Positions 44,649 to 54,671 of a stretch of 64,000 nucleotides of DNA are shown one piece after another. A program made the translations under genes and the position numbers. The notes beneath the pieces are model-generated. The model did not search any database and was not told the origin of the DNA. It worked only from the letters and a program-made list of their open reading frames with translations. The stretch covers positions 59,848,085 through 59,912,084 of the forward strand of contig CM046863.1 in assembly GCA_025617745.1 (NCBI GenBank), in the 5' to 3' direction. This stretch comes from Heliocidaris erythrogramma (taxonomy: Eukaryota > Echinodermata > Echinoidea > Camarodonta > Echinometridae). The first letter of the stretch is position 1. Every line of letters starts with the position of its first letter.

Positions 44649-45311
44649 TGTGACCCTCCACCACAAAACGACCAATAAGTCGGAAATTTGGGTTTTAAAA
44701 ATTTCAACATAGTCTGAAAGCCTAGATTCTAAGCTTTAAAATGATATATAACTTGTCTTGTATGGACTAAGCAAACCCTTGTAACTTACAATGAGAATAT
44801 TGACGTGTCAGACAGGCTAATGACCAAAACAATAGAGAAAACGAGCTCTAAAGAAGAGCAACATTTTAAGAGCACCTAATCTGTGTCCTATTGTTTGTGG
44901 CACAAAAGGTTGAGTCAAAACTCCCTAGCATACACTGAAGTACTAATTGGATTGGGTTGAAACTTTCTATACCTTCAGAACAGATATATTTCTTTGTTTC
45001 TTTACATTTTGAATATCAGGCAGTGGATAGTTTTTAAGCTATACAAGAAAAGCGATGTGAAGTACAATCCCAGCAAGTTGACACACAGAGTTTGAATGTC
45101 AAGGAAAACATGGTCATTTTGAATGAGAGTAAAAACATATTTCAACAAGGTATTTTAACCTGAAATTTTGTCAGATGGTAGATTAATATATGAACTTTCA
45201 GAAAATATAAAAAACTTAAAATCAAAATTTCCACCCCAAACCACCTTTTACAGCTGTTTACTCTTAAACTCCCATTGCGACTTATTGGTCGTTTTGTGGT
45301 GGAGGGTCACA
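44649..45311. mobile_element. Family D TIR element (TGTGACCCTCCACCACAAAA)
   Basis: The left TIR is TGTGACCCTCCACCACAAAA continuing to CGACCAATAAGTCG, about 34 bp. The right end at 45278-45311 is its exact inverse. The 663-bp body has no transposase. Its termini and a subterminal block (TCTAAGCTTTAAAATGATAT) resemble family C (25755-26364 and 56972-57601), so the two are related families. Confidence 0.85.
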
Positions 45312-45508
45312 TATTACATAATATACTCAATTGGTTAGTTTTGAAATATTCATAGCCGTTTATTATTGTTTTTACTTGTTGAGTTTATGCTATACCTTAT
45401 TGTTTATTCCTGTTGCATCGGGAACATGATGCAAAACAGTTTTATACTGATCATGCTTTTATCCTGTATGAATAGGTTCAAATAAATAAACAAATGGATT
45501 CATAAATA

Positions 45509-46496
45509 CATTACGTATCAAAGATAAAGTATACACAACTCTGATAGCTTCTAATTAAAATGTTGTAATCGATGTGACTTTGAAATTTATTTCATGGTGA
45601 AGAATAGCTTATTGTCTGTCTAGTGGTACCTCATTTATGACATTTTAGCCATGGATGACTGAGCACCAGGGTTTTTAAAAAAGAGTCAACAAATCAAAAT
45701 CTGCTTGTTCCAAGTGTGGGCTGACGCTGATGCAACGAATGTGAGTCAAGCCATATGAATGTGCTACTTTAGTCTAAAATAATTTTTAAAAGTTAAATTC
45801 TCCTTTGTGCTTCAATGTTTCATAGTTTAAAGTGATCTAAGCTTCATATGACCTTGTTTAAATCCACATGACAATATTTAATTTATTTCAATAACCTTCT
45901 TGTCCCGTGATAACTAAAAACTGTATGCTCATTCGTCAATATCACCAATTCACCTGCATACGGTTCACACGGTCTTCTTTGCGAACAACACATGGACTGA
46001 AAGGTTTACTGACCTTATAAGAATAAAAGAAGAAAAGGGAGGATACACGTTGAGAATTAACAATGTCCATTTTTAATGACATGGTAAAAAGGCTTTCCTT
46101 AAAAAAGGGATTCAGATGAAGCCAACATTGTGTTATCAAATGGCAAAAAAAAATCTTAAATTTAGCTTGTAATGAGCCCTTTCTTGAGTTTGAGTTGACT
46201 TTAACACCTTTTCTATTCAAATGCATAAAATCAATTGAAAATAACTCAGCAATTGTTTCCAACTATATGCATAGTTGGTTTGACCCACACTCGCTACTTC
46301 AGCCCAATCTTGGTACAAAAGGAGTCTGACAATACTGTTTGAAAAGCCTGCTGCTGAGTCATCCGTGGCAGCAAAGTTATGAATAAGGTATCATTGCACA
46401 GAATATAAGTTGTTCTTTACTATGAAAGCTCATAGTGGTTATAACTTTTTAATTAGAAGCTACTTAAGTTGGGTATACTTTTTCTGATACGCACTG
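45509..46496. mobile_element. Tc1/mariner-type element with long imperfect TIRs
   Basis: The left end is CATTACGTATCAAAGATAAA, then GTATAC. The right end, read inwards, is CAGTGCGTATCAGAAAAAGT, then ATACCC. TA lies on both flanks (45507-45508 and 46497-46498). The arms continue inward for over 200 bp: AGCTTCTAATTAAAA, then GGATGACTGAGCACCAGG mirrored by a GGATGACTCAGCAGCAGG block. A TA target and a CAGTG-type start fit Tc1/mariner. No transposase is readable. A 106-codon minus frame inside (46262-45942) has no known domain. Confidence 0.75.
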
Positions 46497-46799
46497 TATA
46501 TAAATAAAATTTTCAATGAATCAAGTAGCAGGTCTTGTCATCATGTTCAATGTGAACATTTTGGTATCACCCATTTTATAGGGGACACAAATCTTCTAGA
46601 TACATATTGAAATCAAGTAAACATACATTCTGGTAGAAAGACAACACCACTTGTATTGGCTACCAAATTTTGGTAACAGCTATTATGATAGTGGTCATAT
46701 TCACAGCCAACGAGCAGATTCTAATTAATCGCTGACGGTGTTTGTTAATCTAATTGCTATATATTTTATTGGTTAGTTACATTTCCTTATTTAGTTGAA

Positions 46800-48120
46800 A
46801 GATGTCATCTTCATTAATTCTGTTTCGATGGCAACATATTTTTTTTTAGAAATCAAATTTAGCTCTATTCCAAACTAAAGTTTTGAATATAATCAAACAG
46901 GTGGTAAAAATTATTAGATGTTTACCATTATTTCATGTTGTAAACAAATATAGTTCTGTATTTCATTAGAAATGCATTAAATTTATTTGTTACCATGGTA
47001 AAGACCTACACATTTAGTGGTCTCCTCCATCATCCAAAACAAATTTTGATAAGTGAGTGTCCTGTAAAAGAGAAGATAATCACGTACAATACAAATGTAT
47101 TAATATTTACTTTTTTCGGTAGCATTGTGGGTTTTTTGCTCAAATATGGGTTTTTTCTTACTATTTCCATAGCAACAGCCATTTTCAAACATGATGGAAC
47201 CTTTTATGACTCTTATTTGGGTTTTAATCAAGTGAGAAACTTTTGATACATTATTTTAAAATGTTACAATGTGTTTTTGTCCTTTCTTAATCACGAATAC
47301 ATGACATTTTCTTAAATTCTACTGTTCTTGATCCGTTGCCATGGTATTAGCCCTTGTGGCCACGCCCACCTCTTAATTTAGGACAAAGAAGCATATTCTG
47401 ATAGTTAATGGCCCCATCTAACAGAAGAAAAATAATAATTTAAGATTATTTCTAAGGGGGTGGAGACATTTCAGTTTTTGGCCCATAGACTATACTGATA
47501 AACATGGGATAAGTGCCTTATGTACATATACACTTTAGATGTACCTTCAACATTCATAGTGTTTTTCAGTCAAAATGCGCATCCAGTAAAAAAACATCGT
47601 TCCATTTGGGATAACATAAAATGAGTTATCTATCATCTTATCGGATAATTTATTTTCTGTGTGTGACATGACATTATACATGATATGTTTAATCAAGAAA
47701 AAGTGTTTAAAATGACAAATTTACGTTGGGTACAAAACTTTGAAATATTGGTAGTTTTCACAACCTATTATTTTGGGTAAATCACAGTTTTATGTTTAAT
47801 TACGCCATACATGTGTGTGTAATATCCTACATTCAATTGTGTATTAATCAGGTTTATAACTTGAAACTCAAAATAAATCTGATATCACTTGAAAAGTCTT
47901 AATCAGGTATTACATATTAGGTCAAAAAATAAAAAAATCGTGATTTTTGACATTCTTTCAAATTTTGAGCCAAAAATGGCATTTTTAGGCAAAAATGCGC
48001 GTGACATCCGCCCGTAAGTTATTCGTCAGTATTTTTGCAAGAGTTTAAGCATGAACGCCGAGCATTGCCCAAAAATGCCGTCCAAAGTAAAAAAAAATCT
48101 TCTTGGCTGGTCTACTATAA
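46800..48120 (+). repeat. Repeat B, long copy, plus orientation
   Basis: Inverse of 38816-40180. X-box-like palindromes lie at 46822-46835, 46989-47002, 47163-47176 and 47335-47348, with spacings of 167, 174 and 172 bp, in the same order as the minus-strand copy read in reverse. The right part (47150-48118) is the portion also present in the tandem duplication. Confidence 0.8.
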
Positions 48121-48122
48121 GG

Positions 48123-48396
48123 CCCGTAACTAGGGGAAGTACATTTTTATTTTTCTCTCGATCGCTTTGCTCGCTCGCAGTATTTGGAATCATACACAGT
48201 GGTAGCATATGTTCGGGCTTCACATTTGACCCACCCCCTTTCACATAATTCTGACTACGCTCGTGCCATACCCTTCGTGAGGCACGCCCCTGCATCCCCC
48301 CCCCCCCCCCCCGCCATCCTACTCGGTCGTTTCGCTACCTCGGAAAGGTCCACTTTTTCCAATGTTAAATCCCCCCGCAACAATCCTAGTTACGGG
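48123..48396. mobile_element. MITE with CCCGTAACTAGG ends
   Basis: Inverted termini CCCGTAACTAGG and CCTAGTTACGGG enclose 250 bp with a C run (about 48295-48311) and a CTCGCTCGCAG word. It lies directly at the end of repeat B. The target duplication was not resolved. Confidence 0.7.
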
Positions 48397-48634
48397 TCTG
48401 AATTCAGTTAGAATTTCTTCTAATACCGGATAGGCTGGGCATGCCTTCGGGCGGACGTATGTCTGCTACGTGGTCGTCTGCTAGCGCACGATCTCATTGG
48501 ATGTCGTCGATCTCATGTGATCAGTACACACCCTTATTAGGTCACCAATTAAAAACAAAACAAACAAAAACAAAAACAAAACGGAATTCACGTGTAATAT
48601 GGCAGATTATTACTTTTTTTTTGGGGGGGGGGGG

Positions 48635-49200
48635 ATTTATGGAGGGTTTATTAGGCTCATATACCATTTCAGAACTTTAAATTTCATGTAAATTATATTT
48701 TTCATAATTTCAAATAAATACGAGGGGGATATAAAATCATTTCAAAATCCCTCTTTTCATGTGTTAAACTATGGGAGCTGGAAAGCCAAAAGCATGCATA
48801 TTCTCAGCGATTTATGCGGAGTTTACTGGACTCATCAAGCCTTAATTATACCTTTCCAGAGCGTTAAATTTCTTGTAAATCACATTTTTTACATTTTCAA
48901 ATAAAGGCAAAGGGAATTACATATAATCAGCCTAAAATTCCTTGTTTTCGCGTGTAAACCTATGACAGGCGACACTTTTCTTGGTCAAAAGCATGCATAT
49001 TTCCGGGGATTTTATGCGGGGTCTATTCGAACTAGCTGAGTCTCAATTATACATTTTAAGAGCTTAACATTTTATTTATGGCACTTTTTTCAAAATTTTA
49101 ATTTAATTCTGGGGGAATTATAATCATTTAAAAATCCCTCTTTTTGCGTGTTAACCTATGGGAGATAGAAGGCCAAAAGCATGCATATTCCCGGGGATTG
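48635..49200 (+). repeat. Three tandem units of about 195 bp
   Basis: AAAAGCATGCATATTC/TCC plus GGGGATTTATGCG recurs at about 48788, 48988 and 49176. Between these, TTAATTATAC, AGAGCGTTAAATTTCTTG and CCCTCTTTTCATGTGTTAA have counterparts in each unit. Divergence between units is considerable. A short G run lies near 48622. This is a satellite-like trimer. Confidence 0.75.
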
Positions 49201-49211
49201 GCTTGTTACGT

Positions 49212-49285
49212 TCACAATAGGGTTCACGTCACGTTCACGTCATGTCACGTCACGTTTACGTCATGTAATCACGTAACGTGCTATT
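49212..49285. repeat. CACGT(C/T)A-rich short tandem
   Basis: Repeated TTCACGTCACG and GTCATGTCACG words, about six copies in 70 bp. CACGTCA resembles half CRE/E-box words, but the array is most simply a short tandem repeat. Confidence 0.6.
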
Positions 49286-49477
49286 TTGTAGAAAAGGGGC
49301 ATCTAATCTATGAATTGTTTGGTTACATAAACGCAACAATTCGTAGAAATACTATCAGTAAACCTCGATTAGTCACTTTTTATTAAGAAAATTACTCTAG
49401 GATGATCCTCGAGTAGAGACTAAGTAATAATATCAGCAAATTGTGGCCGCAAATGGTTAAGCTGAAAAACAAACTTT

Positions 49478-50448
49478 TTAGGTGATCTGTCATAGTGACA
49501 GATTGTATTCGTCAGAATTTTCTTTCTTTATTTCTTTATTATTATTATTTATTTTTATTTTCTCCCACTTTCTTGTTTCCACGAAATCTCAAAAACGTTT
49601 CAGTCAATTTTCATGACATTTCCGTCAGACATCTGGGCATATAAGGTGAAGCTCGGATATCATATTCAAGGTCATCTGGTCATCGTGACGTCATCCAGGC
49701 GCCATTTTGTGAAATCACATTATCAATCATATCTTCATAACGAGTCATCGAAAATGAACCATATTTGACACACATGAACGATCATGATGATGATTATCAT
49801 CAACATTATTATCATCATCACTGTCATGATGATGATGATGATTATTATCATCAATATCATTATCATTATCACTGTCATGATATTCATGATGATGAACAAC
49901 ATCATTATCATCATCACTGCCATGATATAATGATCATCATCATGATTATCATCAATATCAATATCATCATCACTGTCATGATGATATAATGATCATTATC
50001 ATGATTATCATCAAAATCATTATCATCATTGCTGTCATGATGATAATGATCATCATCATGATTATCATCAACATCATTATCATCATCACTGTCATGATGA
50101 TATAATGATCATCATGATTATCATCAACATCACTATCATTACTGTCATGATATTCATAATGATGATGATGATCATCATCATTATCATCATCACTGTCATG
50201 ATATCCACGAATCATTCAAAATTCATTTTCACACACTTTATGCCCTATTGAAACAAAGGGGGCGCTATTTCACTAAAGTAGGTAGTAGAGCCTACGAATT
50301 GAAAATGCTTGGAAAAGACTGAAATCATAAAAATCGTGACGAGATTCATTATAATTGATGTCATCGTGATATCAACGTCATCTTTCACAATATCATTTTG
50401 TCATTCGTCTTCGTCAAAAATATTAGGATCAAAAGACAGATCACCTAA
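49478..50448. mobile_element. TIR element enclosing an ATC microsatellite
   Basis: TTAGGTGATCTGTC at 49478-49491 and GACAGATCACCTAA at 50435-50448 are perfect 14-bp inverted termini. The core is dominated by the (ATC)n-type array. Sequence on both sides of the array (ATCGTGACGTCATCC on the left, GATGTCATCGTGATATC on the right) is rich in GTCATC words. No ORF beyond the microsatellite frames. Confidence 0.65.
49778..50215. repeat. ATC/GAT microsatellite with higher-order period near 55 bp
   Basis: ATC and ATT triplets interspersed with CACTGTCATGATG, which recurs about every 50-62 bp (eight times). The open frames read across it (His/Asp/Ile/Met-rich) are artefacts. Confidence 0.9.
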
Positions 50449-50509
50449 TATTTAATATTTATATTTCTTTTCTCTCTTCAATGTTCCCCCATCTGTCCTG
50501 AATTCTTTC

Positions 50510-50640
50510 TTGGGATCGGGGGGGGGGGGGTCGAGGGTCAGTCCTGATTCTCTCTTCGGATCATGTGGTGGTTGGGGGGGGGGGGGGGGGGGTGGGGGAG
50601 GGTCTGTGGGGCCTTTGCTGAGAGTGTGACGAAGGTTGGA
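50510..50640. repeat. Poly-G tracts
   Basis: G runs near 50519-50530 and 50574-50600, partly broken by T. G-quadruplex formation is plausible. Confidence 0.9.
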
Positions 50641-50771
50641 GGGGGATGAAAGAAGGGAACAACAAAATGTAAGTATTTTGAATTTATTTTATTTATGTGT
50701 TTTTTTTGTAAAGAAAAAAAAAACATATATGCATGTATTACAGCTCTTTGGTTATTCATTCGAGCTTAAAA

Positions 50772-50876
50772 TTATGACAAATGATGATGAATTCTTGGTT
50801 GGTGTTCGGGATCTTCGTCGATCTCCTGCTTGATATTGAGTCCACGGCCATGACGGGGAACCCTCGTGTATGCCAT
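50772..50876 (-). CDS. Short exon-like ORF, left arm (34 aa)
   Basis: Inverted copy of the ORF at 51450-51575. It starts MAYTRVPRHGRGLNIKQEID, then EDPEHQPRIHHHLS. Compared with the other arm there are three amino-acid changes and one silent change within the shared codons, and then a frameshift ends the ORF early. Confidence 0.35.
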   Translation of the reverse strand: MAYTRVPRHGRGLNIKQEIDEDPEHQPRIHHHLS

Positions 50877-51449
50877 CTTACCCGGAATTCAGGCGGGGGA
50901 TTACTGTGATGTTTTCTCGTAAATGCTGAAAAAATATTTTTTTTTGTTGTATGTAGTTGAAGAGCTGACGACTTATTTATTTACCTAAACTGGGCCAGCC
51001 CTCATCTGTAATCCTTTACATTAGGGGGTTTATTACACTAGTGATCACATGAAAGTGGAGATGGTTATTAATTTATTGAGGTGGTTTTGGTGAAGTTGTG
51101 GAGGTAGGCTTAATTTAGTACTGGGTTTGATGGAAGAGGATATAGCTATATGCCCAGTAATCCTCCAATTGGCAAGAATCCTACCTCGGATATAAAAAAA
51201 CAGGTTTGAGATATAGAATTTCTATAAAAATAGAGCGGAGGTACTATAAAGCTATGCACCTACTACACTAGGCCTAGTGTACCGGCTAGTAATGCCGTCA
51301 ATTGCTGTTGTGGTCAAATGGGTAAGGCTTAACACTAACAGAGGCCCGTAAATAAGTCGTCAGCTCTTCAACTACATAAACAAAAATTTATATTTTTCAG
51401 CATTTACGAGCAAACATCACAGTTATCCCCCGCCTGAATTCCGGGGAAG

Positions 51450-51575
51450 ATGGCAAACACGAGGGTTCCCCGTCATGGCCGTGGACTCAGTATCAAGCAG
51501 GAGATAGACGAAGATCCCGAAAACCAACCAAGAATTCATCATCATTTTGTCATCATTTTAAGCTCGAATGAATAA
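51450..51575 (+). CDS. Short exon-like ORF, right arm (41 aa)
   Basis: The sequence GAAGATGG gives a strong start context. The peptide runs MANTRVPRHGRGLSIKQEID, then EDPENQPR and IHHHFVIILSSNE. IKQE fits the sumoylation consensus (hydrophobic-K-x-E), which is common near the N-terminus of nuclear proteins. The inverted copy keeps the frame over the first 32 residues. The stretch is much more GC-rich than its flanks. I think it is a captured first-exon fragment, but it could be fortuitous. No splice partner was identified. Confidence 0.35.
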   Translation: MANTRVPRHGRGLSIKQEIDEDPENQPRIHHHFVIILSSNE

Positions 51576-51861
51576 CCAAAGAGCTGAAATACATGCATAT
51601 ATGTTTTTATTTACAAAAAAAACACCGTATAAATAAAAGTCATTCATATTTCTTTTTTAAATGCCTTAATTTACTTGAAAGCATCTACCTCGGGTATTTG
51701 GGTATTTGAAGTATTGTTTCATAAGAATAATTACACTTTCCCTGTTTTATTATTATTATCATCTAATTATGTATTGTCTGATTTTATGAGACTATCAATT
51801 TTTTCAGGGTCTGATTACATGAGACTATTAAACTATACTTTAAAAAAGAAAGATATTCGCC

Positions 51862-51990
51862 AAATGGTACCAAATCCGCCAGCCATTTCGCCGAGCAGAG
51901 TACCAAATCCACCAGGCGGATTGTGTACCGTCACATAATCCGCCCGGCGTATTTGGTAACGTTACACGATATGCCGCGTAACACGATCTG
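51862..51990. repeat. Short word array TACCAAATCCGCCAGGCGGA
   Basis: ATGGTACCAAATCCGCCAGC, GTACCAAATCCACCAGG, CGGATTGTGTACCG and ACATAATCCGCCCGGCG combine a TACC word and a CCGCC/GGCGG word in both orientations over 130 bp. GC-rich and palindromic in parts, with no coding support. Confidence 0.55.
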
Positions 51991-52405
51991 CCACCACACC
52001 GGACGTCGTAATTTCAGATCAATCGCAAAGGAAATTATTTAGAAGGGGAAAAAATCAACAAATAGACAAAGCGAACTCAAAGCAAGACAACACCTCTTCA
52101 TATTTTATAGGATACAGGCACTTTCGACCAAATGTGGAAATTAAATTATGCTTTATTAGTCCGCAGATCAACTGTAAAATATTATCTTTTGGCTAGGCTG
52201 TATTGTAGAAGACCTCTCGCTAATTTAGTAATGCTATGTATGGATGACATCCATGTTGCTTTGAATGCTTGGGGAATATTGCATTGCATTGCATTAGGTA
52301 AACGTGCGATTCAAATATTTAATGAATATGGCCCGTATTCTCGAAAGCCGCTCACCTTTAAGCCTGGAATTAAACGCCGCCTTAGTGGGTAGGTGTATTC
52401 CACCC

Positions 52406-52612
52406 AGTGGCAGATTAAGGGGGGAGGAGGTGGGCGCATCGGGCCCGTGCCCCCTTCCTTGAAGAAAAGTGTGCATTATTCCCCCTTTTTTCGATTGTGT
52501 CCCCCCCTTTTAGAACGAAAACCTTTTTTTTTTGCTTGTGAGATAATTATGGAGGGGAACTGGACCCCCCCCCCCCATTATCGAATTTTGGAGGTCTGGC
52601 CATTTTTAAAAA
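52406..52612 (+). mobile_element. hAT-like MITE, degraded copy
   Basis: CCCAGTGGCAGATTAAGGGG, then GGGCCCGTGCCCCCTT, TTTTTTCGATTGTGTCCCC and ATAATTATGGAGGG follow the 37211-37511 element in order. The right terminus is not recognisable here, so the copy is truncated or diverged. Confidence 0.75.
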
Positions 52613-52959
52613 AATTTACTATCAACTACTGACAGATCATCGAAATGGCTGCGCCTAACACCCGTCTCTTATGGCCGCACGTCACTAACTACAACTGCCT
52701 TTTTCAGTGATTCCCATCCGACCTTTAAAAATGATGGTGTAATTGCTGGATTGCTGACAATTTTTAATTATTTAGTCATACACATCTGAACAATTTATAT
52801 GCATAAAGTGTGATAATAAAATTGGTTCTGATCGGTCCCATCAGAGACGGTAGGACATTAGGGGGAAGAATAAGAAACCTCATAAACACTGTCGCTTAGT
52901 TTGATCAGGTTTAAAAGGAGGTATAAAACAGCAGCCGCTGACATGAGGAAAAATATACA

Positions 52960-53085
52960 CAACTTCGAATGGTGCCATGACTATCATTAATTTGCATGAC
53001 TTTGTTCCTTCATTATTAACACAAAACCGTATTAAAGGCTGCAAGCTAGCCCGCCCAATTCCTCTTAAATGACACAAAATCAAAT
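52960..53085 (+). repeat. Diverged relative of 12215-12340
   Basis: CAACTTCGAATGGTGCCATG, ACTTTGTTCCTTCATT and GGCTGCAAGCTAGCCCG align with the tandem-unit sequence, with many changes. Confidence 0.5.
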
Positions 53086-53209
53086 TTGTTTTTGATATAT
53101 TATGGAGTATTTTGAAAGGGTTCGGAGCCTCAAATTTCGGACAAGTGCTTTTCCGAGCCCATTCTTCAAACAAAAGTCCATTCCATATATGCAATCATTA
53201 TAAAGTCAC

Positions 53210-53640
53210 TGATTTGTTGTATATGAGTGAAATGCTTCGTATTACGAACAGTAAATAAACAAAATATATGTCGCAGGTGCCCTTCATGAAAAACAGGGCC
53301 CAAGGGATATTTCGGGCCTTTGTCAAAAATATGATTATTTTCAAATTTTGTATTTAATTTGTTTAATGATGGGCTACAACTTTCAAATCAAGGTCATACT
53401 AAAAGTTCAGTCTTGAGGAGCCATTGGCTCTTACAGTGAGGAAAATATTAATTAGATTTAATTCCTTTACTGCACTGCTTTAAAGCCAAAGTGCAATATA
53501 AATATATATACATCCAAGTATAGGTAAAACCATCCAGTGGTAAAGTGCTCGATTGGAAACAAGAGCTTAGATAACTATATATTGGACTATGCACTATATA
53601 CATATAATTTTACAGTTCTGTTTCGTAAGAGCCCAGTGTG
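53210..53640. other. No recognisable feature
   Basis: AT-rich, with short frames only. Confidence 0.45.
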
Positions 53641-53680
53641 TTAGGCCCTCACTCTTCGGAAACTCAATGTAGAATGAGTC

Positions 53681-53727
53681 AGCCTCGGATATTCAACCAA
53701 CATTGTTGGTTGAATAACCGAGGCTGA
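53681..53727. repeat. 47-bp near-perfect palindrome
   Basis: CAGCCTCGGATATTCAACC and GGTTGAATAACCGAGGCTG form a stem of about 22 bp with a 3-nt centre and one mismatch. An (AT)n tract follows at 53731-53744. It is probably a miniature element or cruciform-forming site. Confidence 0.8.
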
Positions 53728-53916
53728 TCTATATATATATATATAGAAAGAAAGCCAATATATATAATTGTGTAAGGAAATAACATATACAACAGCTTTG
53801 GCAAATCTCGTGGGAATAAATACAATGTGAAAGAAATGCGAGAATAACGTTGCGTAGCTCAATCAAAGTTCCCCAGAGCTGTCCTCCCTTTTTGAATTTT
53901 TTTTTTGCAAAGGCTG

Positions 53917-53922
53917 AAAAAA
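53917..53922 (-). terminator. Pol III T-run terminator of the tRNA
   Basis: Six consecutive T on the minus strand directly after the tRNA 3' end. Confidence 0.65.
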
Positions 53923-53923
53923 T

Positions 53924-53994
53924 GTCTCCGCCGGGAATCGAACCCGGGTCGTTGGCTTAGAACGCCAATGCCTTAACCACTAGACCACGGAGAC
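53924..53994 (-). tRNA. tRNA-Arg (anticodon TCT), probable
   Basis: The 71-nt minus-strand sequence folds as a complete cloverleaf. The acceptor GTCTCCG pairs with CGGAGAC (7/7). The D-stem is GTCT with AGGC. The anticodon stem TTGGC/GCCAA has loop GTTCTAA, giving anticodon TCT (AGA/AGG, Arg). The T-stem CCGGG/CCCGG has loop TTCGATT. Box A (TGGTCTAGTGG) and box B (GGTTCGATTCC) are intact, and six T residues follow 1-2 nt downstream (53917-53922 on the plus strand), as for Pol III termination. The body resembles tRNA-Glu more than the usual animal tRNA-Arg(TCT), and position 32 is an unusual G. So it may be an anticodon-shifted gene or a SINE-related copy. CCA is not encoded, as expected in eukaryotes. 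Confidence 0.7.
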
Positions 53995-54120
53995 GGGTTA
54001 GTGGTTTCGGCGACACCAGATTCAATTGACCGACAGATTTGACAAATCTTCAACCTTATTAATTAATTCCTTTGTCGGGGGCAGGTGAGTTTTGAAAATT
54101 TTTGCAAAGGCTGAAAAAAT

Positions 54121-54159
54121 GTCTCCGCCGGGAATCGAACCCGGGTCGTTGGCTTAGAA
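54121..54159 (-). pseudogene. 3' half of the same tRNA, truncated
   Basis: Identical to the 3' 39 nt of the tRNA at 53924-53994, including the following T run and TTTGCAAAGGCTG flank. It is cut in the anticodon loop where an (AT)n tract begins. The duplication is about 65 bp, with 197 bp between copies. Confidence 0.85.
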
Positions 54160-54179
54160 TATATATATATATATATATA

Positions 54180-54602
54180 GAAAGAAAACTGCTGAAAGCG
54201 TTTGTAATGCATTGTGACCAATTTTATTTTTTTACACTCAAATTTTCGGCGCTCCCTGACGTCTTCTTCAGGAGAACAATAAATGATAAGGTATCATACA
54301 AATAATTGAAATAGTTGTAGTAATGACGGGCGCACATTACTCTTTTCTGATCTACATAATTATATCCATCATTTTTTTGTAAAGCGCGCGCGTCCTCAGT
54401 CAGATCTCCCAGAGAGACGATTTCTAAGCAACCTATATCTGACTGCGGATGCGCGCGCTAGAACTATAACTATTTCAATTATTTGTATGATACCTTATCA
54501 TTTATTGTTCTCCTGAAGAAGACGCCAGGGAGCGCCGAAAATTTGAGTGTAAAAATAAAATTGGCCACAATGCATTACAAACGCTTTTAGCAGTTTTCTT
54601 TC
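54180..54602. mobile_element. Palindromic element in a TA microsatellite, arms of about 140 bp
   Basis: The left arm (54180-54320) and right arm (54463-54602) are close reverse complements. They begin GAAAGAAAACTGCTGAAAGC and contain TTTTCGGCGCTCCCTGACG and GGTATCATACAAATAATTG. (AT)n tracts lie on both outer sides (to 54179, and 54640-54674). The loop is rich in GCGCGC words. Each arm, read outward, contains CTGAAGAAGACG, then CGCCGAAAA, similar to a degenerate CUGANGA/GAAA arrangement. Confidence 0.8.
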
Positions 54603-54671
54603 AATTTGTTTGAGCGGATACGTGAAACCTTAACATGTTTATATATATGTATATAGATATATATATATATA

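Larger units (their letters stand above)
50676..51640. mobile_element. Foldback element, arms of about 300 bp
   Basis: The left arm (50676-50981) and right arm (51349-51640) are near-perfect reverse complements, separated by a 367-bp loop. Conserved blocks are CAGCTCTTTGGTTATTCATT, GGTTCCCCGTCATGGCCG, TGAATTCCGGGG and GAAGAGCTGACGACTTATTT. Each arm contains the same short ORF. The loop has no recognisable feature. Either a foldback transposon or a recent inverted duplication is possible. Confidence 0.8.

Noticed and set aside
45942-46262. 106-codon minus-strand frame as a mariner transposase
   Set aside because: It lies inside a TIR element but has no DDE/DDD-type motif. The frame is in inverted-repeat DNA.
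52132-52392. 86-codon frame as a protein-coding gene
   Set aside because: No domain, no codon bias visible, and its end runs towards a hAT-like MITE.
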